64,000 nt of DNA, taken from assembly GCF_033958435.1 (NCBI RefSeq), contig NC_134144.1, positions 11,216,010-11,280,009 of the forward strand, given 5' to 3'. Made by a program: the position numbers and the translations under genes. Position 1 is the first letter of the stretch. The number at the start of each line of letters is the position of its first letter. Positions 14,577 to 27,291 of this stretch are shown here, one piece after another. The notes under the pieces were generated by a model, which worked only from the letters and a program-made list of their open reading frames with translations, was not told where the DNA came from and searched no databases. The stretch comes from Carettochelys insculpta (Eukaryota; Chordata; Testudines; Carettochelyidae).

Positions 14577-15298
14577 TCAGATGCCACTGATGTGGTCCCC
14601 TGACAGAAGTTCTGGTCCATCAAATGTTGATAACTATTCAGCTGTGTGTGTGAACCCCCTCTGTGTGCTGCCCTGGGCCTGTGCAGATAGCTGTCGCAGC
14701 AAACCCCAAGAGCAACTTGAATGACCACAAAATCAGATAGGGGATGAAATCACACGGCCAGGGTTATTGCCAAACAAAGCATATTAACAGCATCCCCGCT
14801 CAATGGTTATAGGTATCCTGAGAAAGTGTACCTGCTGACAATGAAGACCAGTCAGAGGAGGGACCTTTCACTGCCTGTTACTCTGAACAAAGACAGCCTC
14901 CTGTATACATATGTATACACAGGTACAAATAAGTTATATGTTACTCCTAATGTATTCTGATCTTGTAGTTGCTGGTTTAATCAAAACAAACTATCCATCA
15001 TGCTGGCTTACTGACCTTATCCTTAGGATGGATCATTTTGTTCCTGTTATCTATGGGGAGTATGCTAGTGTAGGGGTGGTCTGGTATCCTGGAATGTGTT
15101 TACATGACTTGTGCCTATTTCCAGTACCTCTTAGGTATGTGTATTTCTGCAATATCAGTTCTCTTCTTGACAGATTCTGTGATCAGGGCTTGCCTCTTGC
15201 TCACAGCTCAGCCTTGCTTTATATTAGCAAAGTCCTGACTACTTTCACCTGGACCTGCAGTCTCATACTGGGTCTGTAATACATGGACTTACATTTCA
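14577..15298 (-). mobile_element. LTR-like repeat, minus copy
   Basis: Inverted partner of 10536-11300. It shares the 34-base block at 15124-15157, the GAGGCTGTCTTTGTT block, TATCTGATTTTGTGGTCA and GGGACCACATCAGTGGCATC then TGATGA. An 18-base perfect palindrome lies at 14902-14919. A 122-codon plus-strand frame at 14911-15279 falls inside and has no independent support. Confidence 0.6.
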
Positions 15299-16171
15299 GG
15301 ACCCCTTCTTACTACAGAGAACAATCAAAATGCATCTTCAGTCTTCCCCACTGTCTAAAATGGATATTGTCTTCTATCTACAACAGCAACAGAACTGTTT
15401 CAAAAACAAGCAATTGTGTTATTTCTTCTCTATAAACTCCATGGTATCCACTAAATAGTAAACTCAATCCTGCATCCCCTGAGATACTACATTCAATTAA
15501 ACGTACTTAATCTAAGAATGCCTGTCCTCACTGACCACTGAATTCTTTACCTATACACTTATAATAATCTAATCCACATCTCCCTGAATAGAAGGGCTGC
15601 CTTATTTATTCCCATTGTTCTTTGGCCAAAAGAGAAACTTATAAAAAACCCTAGTTTCCACTGAAGCCAGGAAGGAAATAGCATTTGTTTAACACAACAA
15701 GAGGCCTTTCACTACCTGACTGATGCCCTTGACCAGCACACTATTATGGCCTCTCAATGTGCTGGCTGCCCCTTGCTTGGCTGCTCTGCTCTGATAAGAG
15801 ATGCCAACTCCCCTGAGTGTCATTCGGAGCTCAGAGTGAGAAGCAATGGTCCCACGAGGATTAGTTTCAAAAGCTTATGAAGGAAATAAGACATTTTCAT
15901 GCTGTTACTGCTATTTTCTGCACGAAACCATAGCGGCTGAAGAGCTGTATCTGAATACTCACTATTTGACAGAAAGATCTGCACCATTCTTTACCTTCTT
16001 CCCAATAGGAACTGAGATACGCTTTACAACACACACACATTCCCTTTGGTGGCTAATTATTTAGTGAGCTACCAGAAAAAAACTAGGTTATATTTTGTGG
16101 TAGATACACTGTAATACTGCTAAAAGCAATGCTCCAAGTTAACAGTCTGACGTAAAGACACAATTAGGTAA

Positions 16172-16585
16172 ACAGAATCATAGGGCTGGAAGAGACCTCA
16201 GGAGACCATTGAATCCTCCACCTCCTCCACCACTGTGCTGAAAACAGGATCAACTCCTTTCTGCAGAACTGCTGCTTAGTTACTTGGTTCCCAGCCTGTA
16301 CTGAGGCACTTGGGACTCCTCCATCCTAACTGCAGGACTCTGCACTTGTCCTTGTTGAACCTGATCACATTTCCTCCTAATCTTCCCATTTATGTAGGTC
16401 TCCCTGGACCCCATCTCTACCCTCCAGCCTATCAACCTCTTCCCTAGTTTAATATCATCTGCACATTTGCAAGAAGTGGGTCTGTTCTCTCATCTGTTGA
16501 ATAAAACTGGCCCCAGAACTGACCCTTGAGGTACTCCACTTGATACCAGATACCAAACAGAGTATCCATTGAGCCTCATGATCTA
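16172..16585 (-). mobile_element. CR1 LINE fragment (3' end)
   Basis: Read on the minus strand it ends in the CR1 3' motif (here seen as AGAATCATAGGGCTGGAAGA on the plus strand). It includes the conserved reverse-transcriptase 3' region complementary to CCAGAACTGACCCTTGAGG. It is internally deleted, with no intact open frame. Confidence 0.8.
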
Positions 16586-16776
16586 GTCAGAGTCAGAATG
16601 AAACAATATAATAAAACATCAAATCAGATCCACCAGAAATTATCTAACTCAACTTCCCCATCCCACAACCCTCCCCCAGACTCCTCACCATCCTTCTGGT
16701 CTTCTGATTTGTCAACCTTGATAACAGTTTTTGGACCTCTGTGCTATATATATGGAGTCTGTCCTGGTAAGGCTAT

Positions 16777-16875
16777 GGTCTTAAAAAATAGGTCTATTCC
16801 ACGAAACCCCATCACCTAGTAAATTATTTTGTTAGACTTTAAAGTGCAACATGACTGCTTTTTTGTTTTTGTATA
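16777..16875 (+). repeat. Hammerhead-like interspersed repeat, copy 3 (5' part missing)
   Basis: Begins near GGTCTATTCCACGAAACCCC, then TTTTGTTAGACTTTAAAGTG and CAACATGACTGC. The CTGANGA box is absent. Confidence 0.55.
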
Positions 16876-19141
16876 AATTTAGATCATGTAAACTGAGACG
16901 TTTAAAGGCTGACAACAATATCCTTCTTCTAAAGTACAAAGATACATAGCTATAGTCCCACCCGCATCCCCTCCTATCGATACTTTTTTTAGAATATTCC
17001 AGATTTGTGGTGCCCAACAACCCACAAATAAGATAGTCTGTACAAAAAATCCTTGAGTGAAATAGGATTTTGGTATGTATATCTATAAACACTCTGGAAT
17101 GAAAGGTACTCTATACATTTAATATTTTCTCTGCACTGCATATGTGAGGTACAAAATATTTGTACAGCAATTGTATTAGTATATATTTTTAAAACATTAA
17201 CATTTGAATGTGTATCAAGGGCCAGATTTTCAAAAACTAGGCTTCAATTTTGAGAGAGAACAGTTAACTCATAAGGTAGTTTTGTGACTGAATTTATCTA
17301 AACCGTAATTTGTGATACTTAAATATGAAAGAAATTCCTAATTTAATTAACTAATCAGGAATTTTAAACACAAAAGTAGTGAAAGTCTGAGTACAACAAA
17401 CTAAAGGTATAATAATGGTTAAGGCTGTGTTGAAATTTGGTGCTGCCTTTCCTATAGATTAACAAGTAAGAATCTATAAACAAACAGGCTATAAATACTT
17501 TAAAAGGGCAACATTTCAGGCAAGCAAGAAATCTTCTTTTTGGTGAAGTATTCCAGGATAGCACAAAGAATTAATTAGGAAAAAGCTAAAACATAAAAGT
17601 TAATCACAACACAGCGAATGGAAGAAAATAAGTAACTGAACTTGCCTCTAACTGTGCTTCTGTCCATGCTGCATAGTAAATATATAAAAAAGAGAATTCT
17701 AGATTTAAAAGATAGTTACGTTACACAGATTCCTCATGAACAATATTTGTCATAAGAACACCAGTCAGAGGGAGGATTGTTGATCTGCTCCCTCTGCCCC
17801 AGCAAGGGATGAAGTAGTGCGCACTGAGTCAAGGTGAATAGTGATCACAACTAGAAATGATTATTCAAAACTATCTTTAAAATAGCAGAGATGCAAAGCT
17901 TACAGCAATGTGCACACCAAGGTTTAAAATACATAACAATGTGTGTTAACCTTTTCAACGCCCTATTATTTGTGACAAGTTTTGGGGAAGGGCACATATC
18001 TACTACTATGCATATACATCCAGTAATTTGAACACTCACAAAAGTAAGAACATTTTTAAAAGCCACTGCCCAAGGAATGAACAGCACCACACCCTAGAAG
18101 GATTAAATTTTAGATGATTATAATCTAAGTGACTTTGGAGAAAAAGGAAAATGATCTTAAAATCAATTAAAAACTAGAGTGTCACCTTAAAAAAAAAATC
18201 ACACATTTCTTCCCTGGGGAAAATGGGAGAAGACACCCCTATAAACACATGATCAAAACTCTGTATATTTTCAGAACAGAACAGTAGCTTTGGTTTGATG
18301 TACATTTCGTTTATTTTGATAAGACCTGGTAAATCCAATCCTAAACAGCAAATCATTTTTTTCTCTCTGATCTACACATCCTTTAGAAAATGTAAAGAGT
18401 ACTGCATAGCTTAAACCCAAAATGCACCTATATAATGCACTAATCACAGGCCAGTCTGCAGTCTGGGGGGAATTAAATAATTCAAGATCACCTTCTCAGA
18501 CTTCTGTTTTCCCCATCTGCTTCAACAAGAAAGTCTCATAAAAACATCAGTTTCTTTTTGAGCAATGATAATAATAATAACTCAAAGAGTGTACTTTAGG
18601 TTTTCCCTCATGTATAGTGTGCAAACAATGCAATCACATGGTTCCCAGACAGTTACTTAGCCAGGGTAGGGATACCTAAATCCCAATCCTCTGCAAGCCA
18701 ATATTAACCCCTTTTTACATCACCTCACCGACACCAGAAGCAAGAGACAGGATAAAGGTTTATTGCTCTCAAAATTGTCAGCATAAGATCAGAAGAACAA
18801 CACTCTCAGACAACGCTCCTGTGCAATTGAATACAGTGCAACTATTCTTGAGTGCAAACCTTCATAAAAAGTTGCTTTTACCTTCCCTTCCAACAAACCC
18901 TGTGACTCCTGGGGACAGGGACCAGCATGTGTTATTTTACTCTTTTCTATTGGGACTAGTGCTGAAGCAGCTGGTACATTTATGTAAACAGATCAGAACA
19001 CTGAACAAGCCCAAATGGAACGATAAATATATTCCAGTTTTGTGCTGCACCCTGGAGACTTTGAAAGACTTTCACGCTTATGGTGGACAGTTCCAAAGCC
19101 AAAGATGTTGCCACAAAAAAACGCTACCATGAGGACCCAGA

Positions 19142-19419
19142 GGCTACAGCAACACTTACCAGAGAAGATCTAACACTTAGGTTCGATCTTCCGGAACGCC
19201 ATTTTGCGCATGTGCGAAATGGCACGTTCTGGAGTCAATGTCCACCCCTTAACTCCTTGTGAATCACAAGGATTAAGGAATGTGGATGGGAGGAGCACTC
19301 CTGTCAACATTCTGCAGGGTGGACAGGAACCGGTGCGAAAAATCAAGTTTAGGTGTGCAATTGGCATACCTAAAATTGCACAGCAGCTGTCCACATTCCC
19401 AGTAAGCGTAGATGTAGCC
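19142..19419 (+). mobile_element. Harbinger-like MITE
   Basis: A 278-base element, starting GGCTACAGCAACACTTAC and ending GTAAGCGTAGATGTAGCC, flanked by AGA on both sides. The inverted termini and 3-base duplication match the other TGTCTACAC-type elements in the window. Confidence 0.65.
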
Positions 19420-20063
19420 AGAGTGCATGAACAGTGCCTTTGAACATGGTTGTGAAACCAGTCAGAGCTTTTGAGTTCACCAATAACAGCTTGAAATGAA
19501 CCCATAAATTCAGAGCACTGCTCAAAGGAAGAAGAGGTTTGCTGTAGCAGCATTTACCCTACTGTTAAAACTACCACCACAACAAACTTTTGGGTCAAAT
19601 TTTACATTAAGTACATAGGGTCTCACGGCACAGTTAATATTATCCTTTGCACATATTGGATTTGCAATCTACTTTCCTCCTAAAAACCAACACACTTAGT
19701 TATTTTGTTTGTGTTTTCTTCTCCTTTATCAAAAATTTGGGCAGAGAATCACACTAATTCAAGCTTAAAATTAAAAAATAACAAAAGACACAATCAGCTA
19801 GCTTTGATTTCTTTTAAAAATCTCTGCTGAGATTGTTTTCAAAAGCCAGATGACTTCCGCCAACATTGTTTTAATCTAAACATCTGGTAGCCTAGCAGTA
19901 TTGGAAAGCCTTATTTTTGTAGCAAGACACCAAGCAGATATTACTCAAAGGCTTCTAAATTAGAAGGATATGTTCTTTAAAATCATCCAATACAGATTTC
20001 ACTTACTAAAATGAGTTACAAGGTAGCTTAGTGGGTTTACAAAGACTACAGCAGAGTCTAGAA

Positions 20064-20877
20064 CAGGAGTCTCAAAATCTGCTTTCCTTAGCAAGATTGC
20101 CAGTCCTCAAATTCTTGTGTGGGCCAGTTGGCTGCCCCCTCTGACAAGGCTTGGGGGTCTCTGCAAGTTCCCTCTGCCCACATGCCTCCGGGGCCCCCCT
20201 GCCAGATTGTGCAATTCCCTTCCCACCCCTCACCCCCTGGGCATCCTCTGGCACTGCCTACGCAACAGGAAAATTTAATATGCTGCCCACTGGGACCCCT
20301 GACACCACCACCAGTAGCACAGAAGGGCTAGAGTGGCTTCCAACTGCTAGCTCTGCACCACTGTCCCTGTGGCCTGTGGGAGGTTTGTGTGGAATCATCC
20401 ATGAGCCCCGGGGGGAGGGGACTGCCCCAAACACCCATGCTTACAGGTTAACTTGTGGGACCAGTGATGGTGCAGCCATGGGCAAGTGGAGCTGAGAATC
20501 AGTCTTCTTCACTCTGCTGCTATCTCCCAAGCCAGACCATGCTGGTGGTGGGATGGTCTGCTTCACCATGGCAGAGATGAGGCTGACGTGGGAGATGGCA
20601 GTGGAACAGAGCAGAGGCTGCTGAATCACTTCATTTCATGCTGCTGCCACCCTGTGCCAGGTCCTCCCTTGGTAATCCCCAAGGCTACATCTATTGGGGA
20701 GTGGGCTTATGGGAAGGGCAGAGCAGGGGCAGGGTGGAGACACAGCAGGAAAGGACACTCCCTTCTTACCACCCCCTCCCAAGGCCACAGGGACTCATGC
20801 CAGCAGCCGTGTGCAGGCTGGACAGTGCAATTGCTTGGGATGCAGATGGCCCACAAGCCATGAGTTTGAGACCTCTG
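20064..20877 (+). mobile_element. hAT-like element, GC-rich interior
   Basis: An 814-base element with ends CAGGAGTCTCAAAATC and TGAGTTTGAGACCTCTG, and a perfect 8-base duplication GTCTAGAA at 20056-20063 and 20878-20885. The duplication length and CAG-type termini indicate hAT. The interior is GC-rich with several overlapping open frames that have no recognisable coding content. Confidence 0.75.
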
Positions 20878-21560
20878 GTCTAGAATTTAATAGCAAGCAA
20901 GCATGGCAGATAGCAATTATATACATTTGAAATTCCTACAGCTTCTTTTATCCAAGAGAACATGGCGTATAGCAGCAATGTAGAAAACATAATGCTACGC
21001 TGGAAAGACAGGCACAGAACTGGTTTAAAAAAAAAAGTATGGCATACTTAAAAATATTTAAAAACAAAACAAAACAAAAAAGCCAAAGACAATAGACTTC
21101 TCCAGCAATGGTGTTTTCTAACTTAAAACATTTTTTTAACTTATTGAATCAGAGTTTGAGTTCTGATCCTAAATATGACAGATGGATTTGTACTTAAAAA
21201 GAAACGCTCTCCTTTGTGCCCACACACAGAGTGAGTTTAGAACTCAGGAGCTTTCGGAACAGGATCTCACCAAAGTCATCCTGGTTGACAGCTCTGGGAG
21301 CCATCAGTTAGCAATGTTATCTCTTTAATTAACCTGGGATGGGTTTGACAGCATTCCGTCCTTAACTTTCCCCCTTACATAACTGCTCAAGCAAAAATGG
21401 AAAATGAAAACAAAAATAGCTGAGCTCAGCACATTACATTCTGGCTGCAGATGAAGAGGACATGTACAGAAACAGGAACCAGTGGCCAGCAGCTGCAGAA
21501 AAACAGAGGGCTACTTCACAGTAGCTAACGTACTCCAGGGCTTCCCATAGGACTGTGGAC

Positions 21561-21561
<1 letters not shown>

Positions 21562-21604
<43 letters not shown>
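21562..21604 (+). repeat. (AC)n microsatellite
   Basis: An uninterrupted AC dinucleotide tract of about 43 bases, the longest pure microsatellite in the window. It lies in the PARD3B intron about 1.1 kb downstream of exon f. Confidence 0.97.
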
Positions 21605-21605
<1 letters not shown>

Positions 21606-22666
21606 CTTTGCTCAACAAGGACACACCAATGACAAGGAAACAAGAGGAAAACTATGAGAAAACCTACCAGAGTAGATTGCAAAGGGAGATGGTACTAATA
21701 GGCAGCAAAGCAACAAAACAAGTCAAGTCCTGACAAAATAGGAGAAAGCAAGTCCTTCAAGTAAGAAAACAAGGCCATTTGTTTTCTTCAAAGAAAATAG
21801 AAGGAGACAAAGGCATGAAGCACTGTCCTTCCTTTATCCTGCAGAGCTCTCACTGAAATGCCAAGCATATGCATCAGTCAAGATAAGGCAAAGGAGATGG
21901 CCTTGTCAGAGAGGAAACAAGAACATACCAGATAGCCCTCTCCACATGAATGGACTCCTCCTATGTATACTTAGCGCGGAAAAGAATATGGTTTTACTTT
22001 CCACTTTTTCCAAAGCACTGTACAGAGCCCTACTTTATTTGACAGATGTTGGCTGAGTAAACGAATCTCTTAAATCTGTTAAACACTTTCAGCTTGTACA
22101 TACCGGAACTTTTTCCATTAAATCAAAGAATGTTTGCCAAGAAAACAAACTTTCTTTGATTTAATAGAAAATCTATCCCTGAAACCAAACTATGAATTTT
22201 CCCCTTCACTTCACATTCACCACAGAGTTTGCCACAACTGGCATTTCTGTTTAGAAGATGCTGAATTATGAACAACACGTTTTAGAGGTACTGTCGGTGT
22301 TGTGTAGGGAAGACTGAGCCTGTCAGCAACCAGTGTCATTAGTCCATTACTCTCACAAGCAGTAAAATTCACCATATACACTCAAATTTCAAACAAAATC
22401 TTAAGCCTAGAAATACAGATCTGTGTTTTCAGACATACTCACTGTCATAATTACTTAATTCATTTACAGCATTCTCTTGTCAACTATGCCTATGATGTCA
22501 CTTCTGGGACAAAAATTAAACACATAATTATGTTAAATAATGGGAAAAATTAAACGTAGATACTTCTCCAGGGCAACCTTTAAATAATTACTGTTCACCC
22601 ATTTCTCATCCAACGACAGTTTCCTTGTATTTCTTCAGTCAATTTCTAAGCACAGAGAACTATTCA

Positions 22667-22822
<156 letters not shown>

Positions 22823-22949
22823 CTAATGGTTGTAATTAGGAGGGAGAAAACAGAAATGATAACTCTTACTGACAAGCACTGTCTTTTACTTCCTAATCTG
22901 GGAGAGGTGTGGGTCAGGGGTCTGAGAACCAAGAGATGTTGAGTTTTAA

Positions 22950-23085
22950 GGCTTGTCTATGTGGTCCTGTACCACAGAACAGTGAGTTGCAGCACACACT
23001 GAAGTGCTGAGATATGAATGTGCCCCTACTAGCGGGAGCTACAAAGTGCCTAGCTTGCATTGACAGAGTCTTCTGGGGCTACATA
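22950..23085 (+). mobile_element. Harbinger-like MITE, 5' part
   Basis: Begins after TAA with GGCTTGTCTATGTGGTC, matching the 5' terminus of the family. No matching 3' end is seen, so the copy is truncated or decayed; the right edge is a guess. Confidence 0.4.
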
Positions 23086-23224
23086 ACTGTGAATCAGATA
23101 TATGATTTATACTGACAGGGTTTACATGAGGCAATTACATGGCAACACCTCAATGTGTGCGTGTATTCACTCCCCCATAATCTACTCTGCAAAACCATGC
23201 ACACAAGCACTTAATTTGGTCATC

Positions 23225-23380
23225 ACAGTGACTTTTCAGACCCTGCACAAGTCACTTACCCTCTTTGTTATGTTGGTGGGAATTTATAACAGCTACTTGG
23301 CAGGGGTTTTGTGAAAAATTAATCTGTTTATAAAGCACTTTAAAAGTGAAAAAACCACAACAATATTTAAGTATTAATAT
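23225..23380 (+). repeat. MIR-type SINE fragment
   Basis: Contains CTGCACAAGTCACTTACCCT, then TTTGTGAAAAATTAATCTGT and TATAAAGCACTTTAAAAG, in the order found in MIR. Confidence 0.55.
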
Positions 23381-23784
23381 TGTTTACATCAGTACTCTTT
23401 GAGGTTAGCCTATAAAAATAAACATTTGAAACAGAAAATACAAGTGATTGAAAATGTGCACAGAAAAATCTTCACAGTGAACACACAGATTCTTGGATAT
23501 TATTTCAGAGACCCATTTTTTTTAAACTGGTGTATCTATGTTCAAAATCAGGCAGTCATTGTCAGTTCTTTTGTCTGAATGCCTTACTAGACTTTTCATA
23601 TGTACCTGATTCTGAACTTTACCAATATTCTTAAGTCAATAAGCAGTCTGAAGGCCCTGTGCTTTAACATAAATAAATAAAAAGATAAAAACCCTATAAA
23701 ATGGGAAAAATATGGGATTTAAATTAAAAACATGCCATGCTATTTTGGTTACTGGCAACTACAGAAACTACACATGCACAATAT

Positions 23785-23816
23785 GATTATATTATATTAT
23801 ATTACATTATATTGTG
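23785..23816 (+). repeat. (ATTAT)n simple repeat
   Basis: Repeated ATTAT pentamers with minor variation, about 70 bases downstream of the exon e donor in genomic order. Confidence 0.85.
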
Positions 23817-23870
23817 TGTATTTTAAGAGTCAACAAACAATACTTAGTAGCTAGCAAGAAGAGGATGTTA

Positions 23871-24110
<240 letters not shown>

Positions 24111-24269
24111 TTAAGTGTCAAGGGTAAGCATTTAGATGAGCTTTCAATGAAAGCTTCTTCAGGCATTGTGCATGATTGCATGGAAGATCCAAGAGCGTGA
24201 GTGTCATGCTGCTGTCAGAGGAGAGAGGTTCAGACCTTGCTGTTCATATGAATGAACTGATTTTTTTTG

Positions 24270-24510
24270 TTTTGAATTACCCATATTCCAGTCACCAGCA
24301 GCACTGAAGCATGCAGTGCCAATGGGGGCCCAGCTCTGTGCCCCAGAAGAGGCATGGCCCTGCTGCCCTCTCCCCTCAGCCAGGTGCAGCAGCACTGCCA
24401 TGGCAATTTGAAGGGGGATGGAGCCCCAGCCACCAGAATTCTGGGCCCCTTTGAGACATCAGATCTGGGGGCAAATGCCCGCCCCCCAGCAGCAATCCTG
24501 CCAATCAGAA
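24270..24510. other. GC-rich block, unidentified
   Basis: About 240 bases in front of the CR1 fragment, with GGGGGCCCAGCTCTGTGCCC and GCCCGCCCCCCAGCAGC. Short open frames occur on the minus strand without coding signs. Likely transposon-derived. Confidence 0.35.
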
Positions 24511-24870
24511 ATCAGTAGGAGGGCTTGCTCTAAATATAATGCCACTTTCACAGTAGTTTTGGGGCTGCTTTAGATATTAATCCATTACAGTAAATATTTC
24601 ATTGTGGTATTATTTAGTGGTGTAAAGCAAACAAAATTATGGTACAAAAAATTAGGCAAAACAGGGGCTCTTGCGAACTACCAGATAAATATGAGTCAAC
24701 AATGAGACACTGTTGCAAAAAAAGCAAACATGATTCTTTGCACTGATTAGACTTCAGCTCAAGTATTGAGTCCAGATCTGGGCACCACATTCCAAGAAAA
24801 AATGGGGACAAAATGGAGAGGAGAAACAAAAATGATTAAAGATCTAGCAAACATGACCTGTGAGAAGGTT

Positions 24871-25374
24871 TATCAGGTTGGTCCCTTACAGGTGTCCTGA
24901 CTTTCTTTAAAAAAAAAAACAAAAAAAAAAACACACACACACCAGAACCAGGGTAAATTGTCCCATATTTTGCGGAGGGGGCTCCTCTGCAGGGTGGCTG
25001 CACTGTTTCCTGGCACCCTGCACTTCAGGGCAGCAGCTCCTGCTGCAGCAAATCTCATCTGCGAGGCAGCTGCCCCGTTGCCCTGCATGGCAGTCACTGC
25101 TGCCAGGGACCCCTGCCATGGGGCAGCTGTCACACTCCCCAGCCCCTCCTGCTGAAAGGTGGCAAAGCCACTGTTCTTGGCAGCCCCAGCAGGAGGTTGT
25201 GGACCCCCCACTCTTGCTTCCCTTCATCAGGAGGCTGCAGAGCCCCCCATTCCTGGTGCCTCACCTGGGGCATGAGACCTCATCACTCAGGAGCCCTGAC
25301 GCAGGACAACAGCCCCCCATCCCTGGAGACCGGTGTCCCAGATTTACCATGGGGCAATGTGATCACCCTAGCTA
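24871..25374 (+). repeat. GC-rich insertion inside CR1, class unknown
   Basis: About 500 bases splitting a CR1. It has an A-rich/CA-rich tract near 24909-24947 and then a strongly GC-rich part. Its right end GTGATCACCCTAG resembles the terminus of a known vertebrate DNA-transposon type, but the left end does not match, so no class is assigned. Several overlapping short frames in it are compositional artefacts. Confidence 0.4.
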
Positions 25375-25683
25375 TGAGCAAACAGTGAAAGAATCCGGAT
25401 TGTTTAGTCTGGAGGAGAGGAGACATAATAACTGTTTTCAAGTATCTAAAAGATTGTTACAAGAAGGAGGGGGAACAATTATTCTCCTCAAGTTCTCCTA
25501 ATAGGACAAGAAACAATGGAGTTAAATCGCAACAAGGGAGGGTTAGGTTGGACCTTATGAAAAACTTCCTGTCAGGTTAGTTAAACACTGAAACAAATCG
25601 ACTAGGGAGGTCATGGGATCTTCAATCACGGGAGATTTTTAAGACCAGGTTTGACAAACACCTGTCGGGCTGGTCTAGATGAG

Positions 25684-26154
25684 GGATGGGCAACCATAAA
25701 TAGTGGGTGGGCCACATGAGTGGCCCTCCTTCACCTCAGTGGACTGCAGCAGACCATGGCCACTGGGGTTCTACCCACAGCCCTGTGACCCTCATCAGTT
25801 CCCCTCCCCCACATGCCTCTCATCCATGGGGACACAGGAGCCCTGCACTTACCCACACCTCCCTCTCTCCCCCAGAACTTTTGGAGGAACAACAAGTCAC
25901 GTGATTCGCACTCCGTCCTGCTCCTCACCCTTCCTCGCAGATCTGGAACACTGTGAACAGCTGATTTGCAGTGTCCCAGCTGTGGAAGGGATGGGGGAAG
26001 AATAGGACAGCAATCAGTGGATTTGCAGTGCTTTGAAAATAGTGGGAGAGAGGGGGAGGTGAAGAAAGTATAAGGCTCCGGTACCCCAGTGTATGAGAGG
26101 CCCATGGAGATGGGGGGCAGCCAGGGTGTTCACAGGCTGTAAGTTGGCCACCAC
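25684..26154 (+). mobile_element. hAT-like element inserted in CR1
   Basis: About 470 bases, starting GGATGGGCAACC and ending AAGTTGGCCACCAC. The flanks repeat TGGTCTAGATGAG (25671-25683 and 26155-26167), which contains an 8-base duplication plus chance identity. CR1 sequence continues on both sides. The inverted ends (GGGCAACC against GTTGGCC) are imperfect. Confidence 0.65.
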
Positions 26155-27291
26155 TGGTCTAGATGAGCCTTGGTCTTGCCATCAGTTCAGGGGACTGGAC
26201 TTGATGACCTCTCAAGTTTCTTCCAGTTCTGTAATCCTATGACTATTACCCAAGCAAGCTCAACATTAAGTTAAAAGCAGAAAAATGGTGAAGATGAGGA
26301 GCACAAAATCTTTATATCATTCAAAGGGCATGGAAAACTCTACGTAAGTCTCAGTAATGCCAAGTGAGTCAATACCTTAAACTGAAATCTAAGCACATGC
26401 AAATTTTCATCTGTCTGGCAAGCGTTAGGAGACTGAGATCATGAAAGCCATCTCTGCATACGGACATTAAAGACACTACCTCACATGGTATGTCACAGAT
26501 TACAGACAAACGTGAAGAGTACTGAAGGAGCGAAGTCCAAGTGATTTTTCTTGAGATCCTTTCTATCCCAAGAAAGGAGGAAGGCAGACTACAGCTGACA
26601 AAGTCATGTAAGGTAGCAGGTTTTAATTCCAAGGAACTCCTATGCACAGGCCGGTTGTATGGGTTGGATGGCCTCAATTTTACCAGAAGAGGAACTAAGC
26701 TTCTAGGAGACAGCAGGATGTTTAACAACAAAGGGGGTAGGGAGACAAATGAGCATCTGTTTAGCAGAAAATCATGATGCCATGAACAAATTTAATCAAG
26801 GCTCAAAAAGAAGAAAACTTTTTATTACCTACACGCCTAGCATTGGTGTACAGGTAATTAACAAGAGGAATTTCAGTTGCTCATTTATGAGCATAAATTT
26901 AATCTTGGTATTACTGAAAACAAGGTGAAACATTTGCATGATTGGAACATGCACATCACTGGTTATGACCTACTTAAGGAAGGAGCAAGTGGGCAAAAGG
27001 AGATGAGGCGTAGCAGTCTGTTTTATGATGGCAGTGCATATTTCCAAGTCATTGATAACTTTGGAAGCAAACAATCTTGAATGCTTGGGGACTGATGTTT
27101 TGACAGATAACGCACAAGTCTGGTACTAATGTTCATCTCCTCTAGACCACCAAATCAAGAGAGAACAAGAAAGGTGTTCACTTAAGCACCTGACTCTAAT
27201 GTATAGTAAATCACCATGAGGGATTTCACTTTGGATTACACACGCTAGAGGTCTCATGCTGCCAGTACTACAGCACACTTGTAATTTCTAA

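Larger units (their letters stand above)
24640..26245 (+). mobile_element. CR1 LINE fragment with two insertions
   Basis: Plus-oriented CR1 3' region in three pieces. The piece 24640-24870 includes CAGATCTGGGCACCACATTC; 25375-25683 includes TTGTTTAGTCTGGAGGAGAG; 26155-26245 includes GGACTTGATGACCTCTCAAG with the 3' terminus. The gaps are a GC-rich insertion and an hAT-like element. Confidence 0.75.

Noticed and set aside
14911..15279. 122-codon plus-strand open frame
   Set aside because: Lies antisense within the LTR-like repeat copy, and its partner copy at 10536-11300 does not keep the frame.
20064..20877. CpG island or promoter because of high GC
   Set aside because: CpG is sparse and the block is bounded by hAT-like ends with a perfect 8-base duplication.
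21434..21682. 82-codon minus-strand frame with CVCVCV run
   Set aside because: Direct translation of the (AC)n microsatellite.
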